From Candidatus Calescibacterium sp. (GTDB lineage Bacteria > Calescibacteriota > Calescibacteriia > Calescibacteriales > Calescibacteriaceae), in NCBI GenBank assembly GCA_025060505.1, contig JANXBU010000001.1:62001-126000 (forward strand): a DNA stretch of 64,000 bases, read 5' to 3'. Position 1 is the first letter of the stretch. Every line of letters starts with the position of its first letter. Position numbers and translations under genes: made by a program. Shown piece after piece: positions 9,235 to 17,125 of the stretch. The notes beneath the pieces were generated by a model. It made no database searches. It saw only the letters and a program-made list of their open reading frames with translations, and had not been told where the DNA came from.

Positions 9235-10611
9235 TTATATGTTCCGAAGATAGTCTTCTATTCTCTTTCTGAAATCCGCTTCTTCAAATCTCTTCAGAAA
9301 TCTTTCAATTTCCCCAAGAATCTGATCCGATCTCTTTTTATGATTCTCTATCTGATTCTTCACTAAATTTGGATTTGTGCTCTGAGGTGTTCTTTTCAAT
9401 CTCAGAGATTCTTCAATGGTTATATCTTTGATTTTCTCACCTTTTTTGAGTTTTTCTCCGACAAGTTTGTGAGCTTCTCTATATGTGATTTTTTTATCTT
9501 GGACAATTTTTTCTGCCAGATCAGTTGCTAGTGTGTAGTTATGTATATTGCCTTCGGTTGCTTTCATATTCAAAAATACCTCTGGTATTATCTCGCAGAC
9601 TTCGAATATTTCATGCAGAGCTGAAAACAAAATTCTCTTGTCTTCTTGTAAATCTTTTGAATAACCAGATATTAACCCCTTTTCAAGCATCAACATTGAG
9701 TTGAGGTACCCTGTGAGTTTAGGAAATTTTGACCTTGTAACTTCAAGAGTATCTGGATTTTTCTTCTGTGGCATCATAGATGAGCCTGTGCATAGCTTAT
9801 CTGAAAGTTCAACGAATCCGAAATTTTCGGAAGAAAGAAGTATCAGGTCATCTGCTATCTTTGAGAAAAGTTCCGAAAGAATTGCGAAGTTGAAAATGAG
9901 TTCTGTGATGTTGTCTCTTCTTCCTGTTGAGTCAATGCTGTTTTGTGATATCTTTGAGAATCCGAGCATCTGAGCCATGAATTCAACATCAAGTGGTACT
10001 CCTGTTCCGGCTCCGGCACCGCTTCCAAGGTGGCAAACATCAAACCTTTCAAGGCAATCTGATATTCTTTCCAGACATCTTATGAAACCTTCATGATAAG
10101 AAAGAACAAGATGAGAAAAGAGTATTGGCTGAGCTTGCCTTGTGTGTGTGAAAAGAGGAACTACTTTACCAAAATTTTTCTCTGCAGATGAAATGACCGA
10201 ATCTGAAATCTTTTTGAACATATCTTTTAGGTTTAGGAATTTTCTCAAAATCCAAAGATTCGTTGAAGATATAACTTCTTCGTTTCTTGATCTTCCAAGC
10301 CGAAGATTGAATCCAACATCTTCTCCAACAAACTTTGAAATGAAAAATTCTATTGCAGAGTGGACATCTTCAAATTCGTCTTTTTGTGCTTCCTGTATAG
10401 ATTTGATAACCTTCTGTTTTGATTCAAATATTTTTACAATAGCATCTTTTTCCAAAATTCCCAATTTGTTGAGCGCAACAGCATGCGTTAGTGTTATATC
10501 GAAATTTTCTGAGCATATTATCCAGTCAAAATGGAAAGAATCTATAAACCTTTTTATATTTTCACTCTTTTCTGTTTCGGAAAAAACTCCTCCCCACAGA
10601 TATTTTTCCAT
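9235..10611 (-). CDS. argH: Argininosuccinate lyase
   Basis: This 458-residue fumarase/aspartase-superfamily enzyme cleaves argininosuccinate to arginine and fumarate. The start, YLWGGVFSE, matches the ArgH N-terminus. SRNEEV corresponds to the usual SRNDQV region, and the superfamily signature GSSMMPQKKNP lies at about residues 276-286. It is full length. Its usual partner argG is not in the window. It is divergent from the transhydrogenase gene with a 58-base gap. Confidence 0.93.
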   Translation of the reverse strand: MEKYLWGGVFSETEKSENIKRFIDSFHFDWIICSENFDITLTHAVALNKLGILEKDAIVKIFESKQKVIKSIQEAQKDEFEDVHSAIEFFISKFVGEDVGFNLRLGRSRNEEVISSTNLWILRKFLNLKDMFKKISDSVISSAEKNFGKVVPLFTHTRQAQPILFSHLVLSYHEGFIRCLERISDCLERFDVCHLGSGAGAGTGVPLDVEFMAQMLGFSKISQNSIDSTGRRDNITELIFNFAILSELFSKIADDLILLSSENFGFVELSDKLCTGSSMMPQKKNPDTLEVTRSKFPKLTGYLNSMLMLEKGLISGYSKDLQEDKRILFSALHEIFEVCEIIPEVFLNMKATEGNIHNYTLATDLAEKIVQDKKITYREAHKLVGEKLKKGEKIKDITIEESLRLKRTPQSTNPNLVKNQIENHKKRSDQILGEIERFLKRFEEADFRKRIEDYLRNI

Positions 10612-10669
10612 ATTGAGAAAATAGTTTTACATCTCAAACGATTGAGAATTCTGAAAAAACATACAGAAT

Positions 10670-11866
10670 ATGAGGATGGATAAAATAAATACAAAAGTCA
10701 TGATAACCGTTGGAACTGCCAGAGAACTTTTTCCTGAGGAGGTTAGAGTTGCTATAACTCCCGCTTCTGCGGAGTTTCTTCTGAAAAAAGGTTTCAAGGT
10801 TGTTGTTCAAAGTGGTTGTGGTATTGCATCCGGAATAAAAGATCAAGATTATCAATCAAAGGGTGTTGAAGTTGTTCAGAGAAGAGAAGAGGTTTTTGAT
10901 AAAGCAGATTTTATTCTTTATGTAAGAGGTCCGGGTTCTTCAAGAGAAGTTGAGGAAAGCGACCTTAAACTTCTGAGAGAGGGCAAATCACTGATTGGAT
11001 TTCTTGAGCCTCTGGCTTTTCCGGAGGTTTCAAAGAAGTTGGCTGAAATGAAAGTGAACGCTTTCTCTGTTGAGCTTATTCCAAGAATTTCAAGAGCGCA
11101 GAGTATGGATGCTTTGTCTATGATGGCAACTGTTGCAGGATACAGAGCTGTTATAGAAGCTGCAAAACTATCAGACAAAATGTTCCCAATGCTGATGACA
11201 TCTGCGGGAACAACAAAGCCAGCCAAAGTTTTTGTAATAGGTGCTGGTGTAGCTGGTCTTCAAGCTATGGCTATGTCAAAAAAGCTCGGAGCTATTGTTG
11301 AAGGATATGATATAAGACCGGAAACAAAAGAACAAGTTCAGAGTGTTGGAGCAAAGTTCGTTGAACTTGGACTTGAAACAGAAGAGACACGTGCTGAGGG
11401 TGGTTATGCGAAAGCTATGGGAGAAGAATTTTACAGAAAGCAAAGAGAGCTTATGAAAAAACACGTATCTGAGGCCGATGTAGTTATAACTACTGCTCAG
11501 GTTCCGGGTAAAAGAGCTCCGGTTCTTATTACGAAGGATATGGTAGAGTCAATGCGTCCTTCTTCTGTTATAATCGATATTGCAGCTGAAAAGGGTGGAA
11601 ACTGCGAACTTACTCAAGCAGGAAAAGTAGTAGATTACAACGGAGTTAAAATATTTGGTGTTGTAAATCCAGGTAGTGCTTATCCTACCCACTCTTCTTA
11701 TCTTTATTCAATGTGTCTTGCTAACTTTCTTGCCTTATTCATTACAAAGGATGGGAAATTTGTTGTAAATTTTGAGGATGAAATAATAAGAGATAGTGCT
11801 GTTTGTTATGATGGAAAGATTGTGAGTCCGATGGTTAGGAAAATTCTCGATGGTTCTGCAAAATAG
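10670..11866 (+). CDS. pntA: NAD(P) transhydrogenase alpha subunit, part 1 (PntAA-type)
   Basis: This 398-residue protein is the soluble NAD(H)-binding subunit of proton-translocating transhydrogenase, related to alanine dehydrogenase. It begins with GTARELFPEEVRVAITP and contains the Rossmann motif IGAGVAGLQAM near residue 193, followed by YDIRPETKEQVQS and later AEKGGNCELT. There is no membrane segment at the end, so this is the split form that needs separate pntAB and pntB genes, and neither is nearby. It ends with TAG. The ATG at 10670 lacks a clear ribosome site, and 10676 or 10697 could also be used. The alternative, alanine dehydrogenase, is less likely because of the RPETKEQVQS region. 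Confidence 0.85.
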   Translation: MRMDKINTKVMITVGTARELFPEEVRVAITPASAEFLLKKGFKVVVQSGCGIASGIKDQDYQSKGVEVVQRREEVFDKADFILYVRGPGSSREVEESDLKLLREGKSLIGFLEPLAFPEVSKKLAEMKVNAFSVELIPRISRAQSMDALSMMATVAGYRAVIEAAKLSDKMFPMLMTSAGTTKPAKVFVIGAGVAGLQAMAMSKKLGAIVEGYDIRPETKEQVQSVGAKFVELGLETEETRAEGGYAKAMGEEFYRKQRELMKKHVSEADVVITTAQVPGKRAPVLITKDMVESMRPSSVIIDIAAEKGGNCELTQAGKVVDYNGVKIFGVVNPGSAYPTHSSYLYSMCLANFLALFITKDGKFVVNFEDEIIRDSAVCYDGKIVSPMVRKILDGSAK

Positions 11867-11914
11867 ATTTTGAAAACCTTTTCTAAAACTCTGGAAAACA
11901 GATGTTTTTTAATG

Positions 11915-11955
11915 TATCGTTTCATGCTTTAATCCCTATGCTTCCGAAAACGATA
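11915..11955. repeat. 8-bp inverted repeat between pntA and motA
   Basis: TATCGTTT (11915-11922) and AAACGATA (11948-11955) are exact reverse complements around a 25-base loop. No T-run follows on the plus strand, so it is a poor intrinsic terminator. A regulatory role for motAB or an RNA processing stem is possible but unproven. Confidence 0.4.
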
Positions 11956-12030
11956 GAACCTTAAAAAAACAAAGTTTTATTTCCGATTTCAAAAAAAGAA
12001 AGATTAAATTTTAATGTGGAGGATTGAAAA

Positions 12031-12840
12031 ATGGGAAGGCCAGATTTAACAAGTATATTAGGACTTATACTAATTTTCGGAGCAGTTTTTGGGGGAATAA
12101 TGATTGAAGCTCATGGAATTCAGGATCTTTTGATATTCTTCTGGGGAAAGGGTGTATGGGCTGCTTGGTTTATAGTTATAGGTGGAACGCTTGCTGCTAC
12201 CTTCACTGCTTTTACTGGAACTCAAGTTTCGGCTGTTGTAGGTATAACAAAAAGCTTTCTATTTGAGAAAAAACACAGTAACACAAAGCTTATTGAAGAT
12301 TTTGTTGAGTATGCGAGAAGAATGAGAAGAGAAGGAGTTAAATCAATTGAAGCGGTTATAGATGAGGTTGAGCATCCTTACATGAAAAGAGCTCTCAGAG
12401 CCATAGCAGATGGACTTGATCCGGAAGCGGTTGCGAGAATTCTTGATGCGGAGCTCGATGTTATGTCTGAAAGACATCTTGTTGGTCAGAAAATGTATGA
12501 CTTTGCGGCTATGTGCGCTCCATCTTTCGGATTAATCGGTGCTGTTTCTGGTCTGATCAGAACTCTTATAAACCTTGAAGATCCATCGAAAGTTGGTCCG
12601 GGTGTTGCGCTGGCTTTTGTTGCTACATTCTATGGAATTCTTGTTTCTTATGGATTTTTTACTCCAATAAAGAATAAGCTTGAAATGAAGCACTCGGAGG
12701 AGGTTATAACTCTTTCAATGATAAGAGAAGGAGCTTTAGCTTTGGCAAAAGGAGAAACACATATAGTCGTTGAAGAAAAGCTCAAAGGTTATCTTACAAG
12801 GAAGGAAAGGGAGCTTTATGAGGCAAAAGCTGCTGCATAA
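12031..12840 (+). CDS. motA: MotA-type stator protein
   Basis: This 269-residue inner-membrane protein has the MotA/PomA layout. There are two N-terminal transmembrane helices, including IGGTLAATFTAF, a cytoplasmic loop with KSIEAVIDEVEHPYMKRAL, and two C-terminal helices around MCAPSFGLIGAVSGLI. With MotB it forms the ion channel that powers the flagellar motor. TGGAGG precedes the ATG at good spacing. motB follows after 25 bases. No flagellar structural gene is in the window, so use by another motility or energised system remains possible. Confidence 0.88.
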   Translation: MGRPDLTSILGLILIFGAVFGGIMIEAHGIQDLLIFFWGKGVWAAWFIVIGGTLAATFTAFTGTQVSAVVGITKSFLFEKKHSNTKLIEDFVEYARRMRREGVKSIEAVIDEVEHPYMKRALRAIADGLDPEAVARILDAELDVMSERHLVGQKMYDFAAMCAPSFGLIGAVSGLIRTLINLEDPSKVGPGVALAFVATFYGILVSYGFFTPIKNKLEMKHSEEVITLSMIREGALALAKGETHIVVEEKLKGYLTRKERELYEAKAAA

Positions 12841-12865
12841 GATTTAGAACAAAGCAACAACAAAT

Positions 12866-13588
12866 ATGTTAGGTAAAAAACAGCATGGAGGGGGTGGGGG
12901 AGAGCAAGCACCGCGTTGGGCCATAATATGGCTTGACATGATGAACTCACTCCTTGCTCTGTTCATTGCAATGTTTGCATACAGTGAACCAAAGAGAATG
13001 AAAATAGTCGCAGTTGTTACATCTTTACGAGAAACTCTCGGAGTTCTTGAAGGAGAACCTTTTCCGGAGAAAAAATTAGAAGTTCTACTTTCAACGCCAG
13101 GGCTCGGTCCTATGCCGGGAAAACCAACTGGCTATCTTATGAGTGCGATAGAGGAAATAAAAAAAGAAGTTGAAACTGGAGCAGAGCAGAGGGGACTACT
13201 TTTCAGAGTTTATGGAACAGAGGAAGGTCCAGTTGTATCTTTACCTTCTGATCTACTTTTTGATCCAGCTTCTGCTGAGCTCTCTGAGAAGGGAAAGAAA
13301 GCCATAAGAATTCTTGCAAAATATCTTGCTGCCATTCAGGCTGATATATTAGTTGAAGGACACACAGATGATATTCCGGTGAAATCTCCGATTTATAAAT
13401 CGAACTGGGAACTGTCCGCAGCAAGAGCAGCAGAGGTTGTCAGAGTTCTTGAAGAAGGAGGTGTTCCGCATCAGAGACTTTCCATAATAGGATACGCAGA
13501 TACAAAACCGATTGTTCCAAATATATCACCAGAAAACAGACAGAAAAACAGAAGGGTGGAGATAAAACTCAAAAATATACCATACTGA
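12866..13588 (+). CDS. motB: MotB-type stator protein with OmpA domain
   Basis: This 240-residue protein has a short glycine-rich N-terminus, one transmembrane helix beginning WAIIWLDMMNSLLALF, and a C-terminal OmpA/MotB peptidoglycan-binding domain (VEGHTDDIPVKS, then RAAEVVRVL and NRRVEIKL). The Asp in LDMM corresponds to the ion-binding aspartate of MotB. It anchors the stator to the cell wall. It forms an operon with motA. The ion used, proton or sodium, cannot be decided from the sequence. Confidence 0.88.
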   Translation: MLGKKQHGGGGGEQAPRWAIIWLDMMNSLLALFIAMFAYSEPKRMKIVAVVTSLRETLGVLEGEPFPEKKLEVLLSTPGLGPMPGKPTGYLMSAIEEIKKEVETGAEQRGLLFRVYGTEEGPVVSLPSDLLFDPASAELSEKGKKAIRILAKYLAAIQADILVEGHTDDIPVKSPIYKSNWELSAARAAEVVRVLEEGGVPHQRLSIIGYADTKPIVPNISPENRQKNRRVEIKLKNIPY

Positions 13589-13613
13589 TATTTTCTCTTC
13601 TTAGATTCTGAAT

Positions 13614-14384
13614 TTATTTCTTGTTTGCTTTAAACTCCCTAATAAGTTCTCCTGGGTTGCTCGACTTCATAAGAGTTTCTCCTATAAGGAATCTTGTGAT
13701 ACCAACATTAACTAGTGTATCGATATCTTTTTTTGATTTTATTCCGCTTTCAGATACAACAATTTTTCCATCAAGCTTATTTCTGAATTTTTCAAAGAGT
13801 TCAATACCTTTTTTTAAGTCAACTTCAAGAGTATGTAAGTTTCTATTATTTATTCCTATGATTTTTGCAGATGTTTTTACTGCTTTGTTTCCGCCTTCAT
13901 CCGAGAAGAACTCAAGCAAAGGTTCCATTCCAAGATTTCTTCCATATTCTATCATTTGTTCTATATCTTCATAGCTTTCAAAGCATTCTGATATGAGAAG
14001 GTATGAATCGGCACCGATTATGTAAGATTCATAGATTTCGTCTTTATCCAGAATGAAATCCTTTCTCAGCACAGGAATTTTGACTATTTCTGAAACTGAT
14101 TTTAGATCTTCAATATCTCCTCCAAAGTATTCTTTTTCTGTAAGAACAGATATTGCGTCGGCTCCTCCTTCTTCATATTCCTTAGCACATGAAACTGCAT
14201 CTTTTAATTTTATGATACCTGCACTTGGCGATGCTCTTTTTACCTCTGCTATTATACAAATGCTATCTTTTTCTAAAGCCTCCGTAAAACTTATCGGTTT
14301 AAGTTTTCTTTTGACTTCAAAAAGCTCTCTCTTAACTATGTTTTTCTTTTTCTTGATCTCTATGTAATTTAGAAGAAAACTCAC
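13614..14384 (-). CDS. trpC: Indole-3-glycerol phosphate synthase
   Basis: This 256-residue TIM-barrel enzyme of tryptophan synthesis closes the indole ring. Family motifs appear in order: AEVKRASPSAG, LRKDFILD, GINNRNL and VSESGI, which hold the catalytic Lys, Glu, Asn and Ser residues. The length is normal for a monofunctional enzyme. It stands alone, with no other trp gene in the window. It converges on motB with a 25-base gap. Confidence 0.94.
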   Translation of the reverse strand: MSFLLNYIEIKKKKNIVKRELFEVKRKLKPISFTEALEKDSICIIAEVKRASPSAGIIKLKDAVSCAKEYEEGGADAISVLTEKEYFGGDIEDLKSVSEIVKIPVLRKDFILDKDEIYESYIIGADSYLLISECFESYEDIEQMIEYGRNLGMEPLLEFFSDEGGNKAVKTSAKIIGINNRNLHTLEVDLKKGIELFEKFRNKLDGKIVVSESGIKSKKDIDTLVNVGITRFLIGETLMKSSNPGELIREFKANKK

Positions 14385-14505
14385 GGGGAATTATTTATTA
14401 TACTCTAAGATTTTTGGAACACGAAAAAATCATAATTTAAATTTTTCTAAATTCTGGTCTAATTTGTTTCATAATTATTAATTTTTGAAGAAAGGAGGTA
14501 GAGCT

Positions 14506-14856
14506 ATGAATAAAAAAACAATTCTTGCCGTTTCTGTCTTTGTTTCCTTGGCTTTTGCTTCAAAGGCTTTCCCTTGCGGTGGCGCTAAGAATGAACATAA
14601 GGCAAAAGAATCTTTGTTCTCTCCAGCCGTTGCAATAGCTTCTGATGTAGAAGAAAAAACAATAAAAGTATCTGGTATGACTTGTTCGAAGTGTTCAAAA
14701 GCAGTTGAGAAAGCAGTTAAGAAAGTTGATGGCGTTATCGATGCAAAAGCAGACCACAAAGCCGGTATATGCAAAGTAAAAATGAAAGCAGGAACAGACG
14801 TTCAGAAGATTCTGATAGCAATAAAGGATGCCGGATACGAACCTGCTGAAAACTAA
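14506..14856 (+). CDS. Secreted heavy-metal-associated (HMA) domain protein
   Basis: This is a 116-residue protein. The start at 14506 is chosen because AAAGGAGG at 14491-14498 precedes it at ideal distance; an in-frame TTG at 14485 would put the ribosome site inside the gene. An N-terminal signal peptide (KKTILAVSVFVSLAFA) is followed by a short linker and a CopZ/MerP-like HMA domain with the metal motif GMTCSKCS. MerP-type periplasmic proteins bind Hg or Cu. No transporter or regulator for these metals is adjacent, so the metal is unknown. The extra Cys in FPCGG just after the signal peptide could act as a third ligand or a lipid site. Confidence 0.88.
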   Translation: MNKKTILAVSVFVSLAFASKAFPCGGAKNEHKAKESLFSPAVAIASDVEEKTIKVSGMTCSKCSKAVEKAVKKVDGVIDAKADHKAGICKVKMKAGTDVQKILIAIKDAGYEPAEN

Positions 14857-15099
14857 AAAATAAAAAAGTTTTCCTTGGATCTGAGGATTCGTTTCCTGAT
14901 TCTAGGATTCACTTCTCCTGACCTAACTTGATCCATCCTACATCCTCTCATGGCCGGAGAATATCTCAAAAAGAATCTAGAGCACCTGTTAGCTCCATCC
15001 GCTCTGCTTTAACCATGAAATTTGTCTTGCATCTGCTCCAAACCGAATAAACTCTACCCAAAGAGTATCTTGTGTTTGATATAATTCATTTCTAGTTTT
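14857..15099. other. Convergent intergenic region with short repeats and possible stem-loops
   Basis: No credible gene is present. The stretch looks richer in G+C than its surroundings. TGGATC (about 14875) and GATCCA (about 14930) can pair around two smaller AGGA/TCCT stems, and the interior has two imperfect copies of a GAT-AGGATTC unit. It is the shared 3' region of the HMA gene and the Rrf2 gene. It may be a structured 3' region or a small RNA. Confidence 0.35.
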
Positions 15100-15513
15100 T
15101 TAGTCTGAAACGAGATCTTTTATAGTAGTTTTCTTGAATTCTTGTAAGACCTTTTTCTTTTCCTCTTTCCAGAATTCATGAAGGGGGCAATCTGAAAAGT
15201 CTGAGCACTTTGCTTTACCTATCAAACATTTATCTTTTATTATATCTTCATCAAATATCTGGACTACATCGTAGAGCGTGATTTTTTCTGGTGGTATAGC
15301 TAAGCAAACTCCACCTTTTGGTCCCTTCTGAGCCGATATTAACTCCTTTTTAGATAATGTAACCGCTATTTTTGAAAGAAAGTTCTGCGGTACTCCTATT
15401 TCCTCAGCTATGTGGTGAACAAAGAAAAGGCTATCATTATTATTCCCTTTCTGGTATTTTTTAGCTAACCACACAAGCATCTGTATTGCATACCCTGTTG
15501 ACTTGCTGAGCAT
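15100..15513 (-). CDS. Rrf2-family transcriptional regulator (IscR/NsrR type)
   Basis: This 137-residue regulator starts MLSKSTGYAIQML, as in Rrf2 proteins, with a winged-helix domain in the first 80 residues (PQNFLSKI and KGPKGGVCLA). The cysteine cluster CLIGKAKCSDFSDC at about residues 95-110 matches the Fe-S ligands of IscR and NsrR. It probably senses Fe-S status, nitric oxide or redox stress. No isc or suf genes are nearby. A palindrome directly upstream suggests autoregulation. TolC lies upstream on the same strand. Confidence 0.9.
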   Translation of the reverse strand: MLSKSTGYAIQMLVWLAKKYQKGNNNDSLFFVHHIAEEIGVPQNFLSKIAVTLSKKELISAQKGPKGGVCLAIPPEKITLYDVVQIFDEDIIKDKCLIGKAKCSDFSDCPLHEFWKEEKKKVLQEFKKTTIKDLVSD

Positions 15514-15535
15514 ATATCTAATTTAATGACTAGAA

Positions 15536-15553
15536 AACTTTTCGAAAAAAGTT
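15536..15553. promoter_or_regulatory. Palindrome upstream of the Rrf2 gene, possible operator
   Basis: AACTTTT (15536-15542) and AAAAGTT (15547-15553) are exact reverse complements around CGAA. The element lies 22 bases before the Rrf2 start codon, where an autoregulatory site is expected. AT-rich palindromes also occur by chance, so support is moderate. Confidence 0.5.
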
Positions 15554-15602
15554 GAAAAATATTTTGATTTTGGAAAAAGTATCATAAGCTTTATCTTCTT
15601 TG

Positions 15603-16898
15603 CTAAGCATCTTTCTGTTGTGAGAAAACCTCATATATTTTACCTTGTATTTTTTTTAATTTAAGGAAGAGAAGGAGTAGTTCTGATTTTGAGTTTAGAA
15701 CATCTATCTTTGCATTTTCGAATTGTAATTCATAGTCAAGAAGATCAACCGATGTGATTCGCCCTCTTTCAAAGAATTCTTGGGCTGATTCAAGTGATCT
15801 TTGGGCGAACTCTAATCTTTTTTGAGCTACTTTTATTTTTTCCTTTGTTATTTCATATTCTTTGAATATATTTTCCAAATCTTTCTGTTTTCTTAGTTTC
15901 GCATCTTCCAGTTGATACATTGCAGATATTTTTCTTTTTTCTGCAGATAAATATGAGAACAAGGACCCTCCGAAGTCTATATTTAGTGATATACCAACAG
16001 ATAGAGAAGGTATGTTTCTTTGTTCTATGAAAGTTCCGTAAGTGTTAAGTAATGAAAAACCCAAACTTAGCTGAGGAAAAAGTTTTCCTCTTTCAAATTT
16101 TGCCTGGTTATCAAGTTGTTCTACTGTATTCTCAAGAGACAAAATATCGGGTGTTTTTAGTGCCTCAGATTTTATTTCTGTTTTTGATTTCTCGATAGCT
16201 TCCTCTGGTTTGAGTGTTTCTATTAAATCTTCTATTTTCTGAACTGGTAATATGTTTTCTTCATTTATCAAAAGAAGTGAAGAGAATATTGCTAATGTGT
16301 TATGTATTTGCAGATCCAAGTTCCTGATCTGTAATTCTGCTTCATACACAGAAGTTTCTATTCTCAGAAGGTCTGTTCTAGATATTATTCCTGACTCAAA
16401 TAGTCTCTGAGCAGTTTCGTATCTCTTTTTTACTCTATCATAGTTTTCCTGGGCTAGTTCTCTTGCGTTTGTTAGATTAGATATAGAGATATATAAGTTT
16501 GCTGTTGTGAACAGGACTTCGTTTTTAGTGTTTTCGTATGACCATTTCTGGCTTCTATAAGCTGAAATTACAGCTTGGCGTGCATACCATACTGAAAAAT
16601 CTATTGGAAATGCCTGAACTAATGATAGAACAAGTTGACTTTGCTCTTTCCTACCAACTTCTCTCTTCTGACCCGGAAGTATTTCTATTTCGGGTAATTT
16701 GAATTGCCTTGAATAGTTAAAGTTTATATTAGCTCTTGGAAGGAGATATGATATGGAAGACTTTGCAAGATCTTCTGCTGCTTTTACTGTGTACTCAAGT
16801 GATTCCAAAGAAAGGTTTTTTTCAAGAACTCTTTCTATAGCCTCTTTAAGAGTTATTGATATGAGAAAAATCGATGTTATCAGCATAGTCTTTGACAA
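15603..16898 (-). CDS. TolC-family outer-membrane efflux protein
   Basis: This 431-residue protein has an N-terminal hydrophobic export signal and the two-fold repeated, heptad-rich helical structure of TolC/OprM proteins. Examples are ENLSLESLEYTVKAAEDLAK near the start and AQRSLESAQEFFERGRIT near the end, with the typical FE-G-I/R-S-DLL turn in both halves (RLFESGIISRTDLL and FERGRITSVDLL). It forms the outer-membrane exit duct for an efflux or secretion system. The inner-membrane pump and adaptor genes are not in this window. Confidence 0.88.
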   Translation of the reverse strand: MSKTMLITSIFLISITLKEAIERVLEKNLSLESLEYTVKAAEDLAKSSISYLLPRANINFNYSRQFKLPEIEILPGQKREVGRKEQSQLVLSLVQAFPIDFSVWYARQAVISAYRSQKWSYENTKNEVLFTTANLYISISNLTNARELAQENYDRVKKRYETAQRLFESGIISRTDLLRIETSVYEAELQIRNLDLQIHNTLAIFSSLLLINEENILPVQKIEDLIETLKPEEAIEKSKTEIKSEALKTPDILSLENTVEQLDNQAKFERGKLFPQLSLGFSLLNTYGTFIEQRNIPSLSVGISLNIDFGGSLFSYLSAEKRKISAMYQLEDAKLRKQKDLENIFKEYEITKEKIKVAQKRLEFAQRSLESAQEFFERGRITSVDLLDYELQFENAKIDVLNSKSELLLLFLKLKKIQGKIYEVFSQQKDA

Positions 16899-17125
16899 AT
16901 TATCAATTTACAGATATATGTTAAGAAAATCAAAATGCTATGTTAGAGTAAAAGATTACCGGTGTCAAGAATACCAATGTTATTCTCAATGTATCTCTTG
17001 TGATTCTGGTATCTGTTGTGAAAAACTTTTATCGGAAATTTTTTAAATAAAACATTAGAAAATTTGAAAAATTAGAATTCCGAAACTTTTAGTAATACAT
17101 TACAAAGAACGGAGGTTGATAAACC

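Noticed and set aside
12866-12925. G-rich tract at the start of motB as a regulatory element
   Set aside because: It encodes a glycine-rich N-terminus in frame and needs no further explanation.
14950-15012. 20-codon ORF in the convergent gap
   Set aside because: It has no ribosome site, and the length is expected by chance.
14857-15099. SRP (4.5S) RNA in the convergent gap
   Set aside because: The minus strand reads AGGTCAGGAGAAG, which only loosely resembles the SRP loop, and the conserved internal loop is absent.
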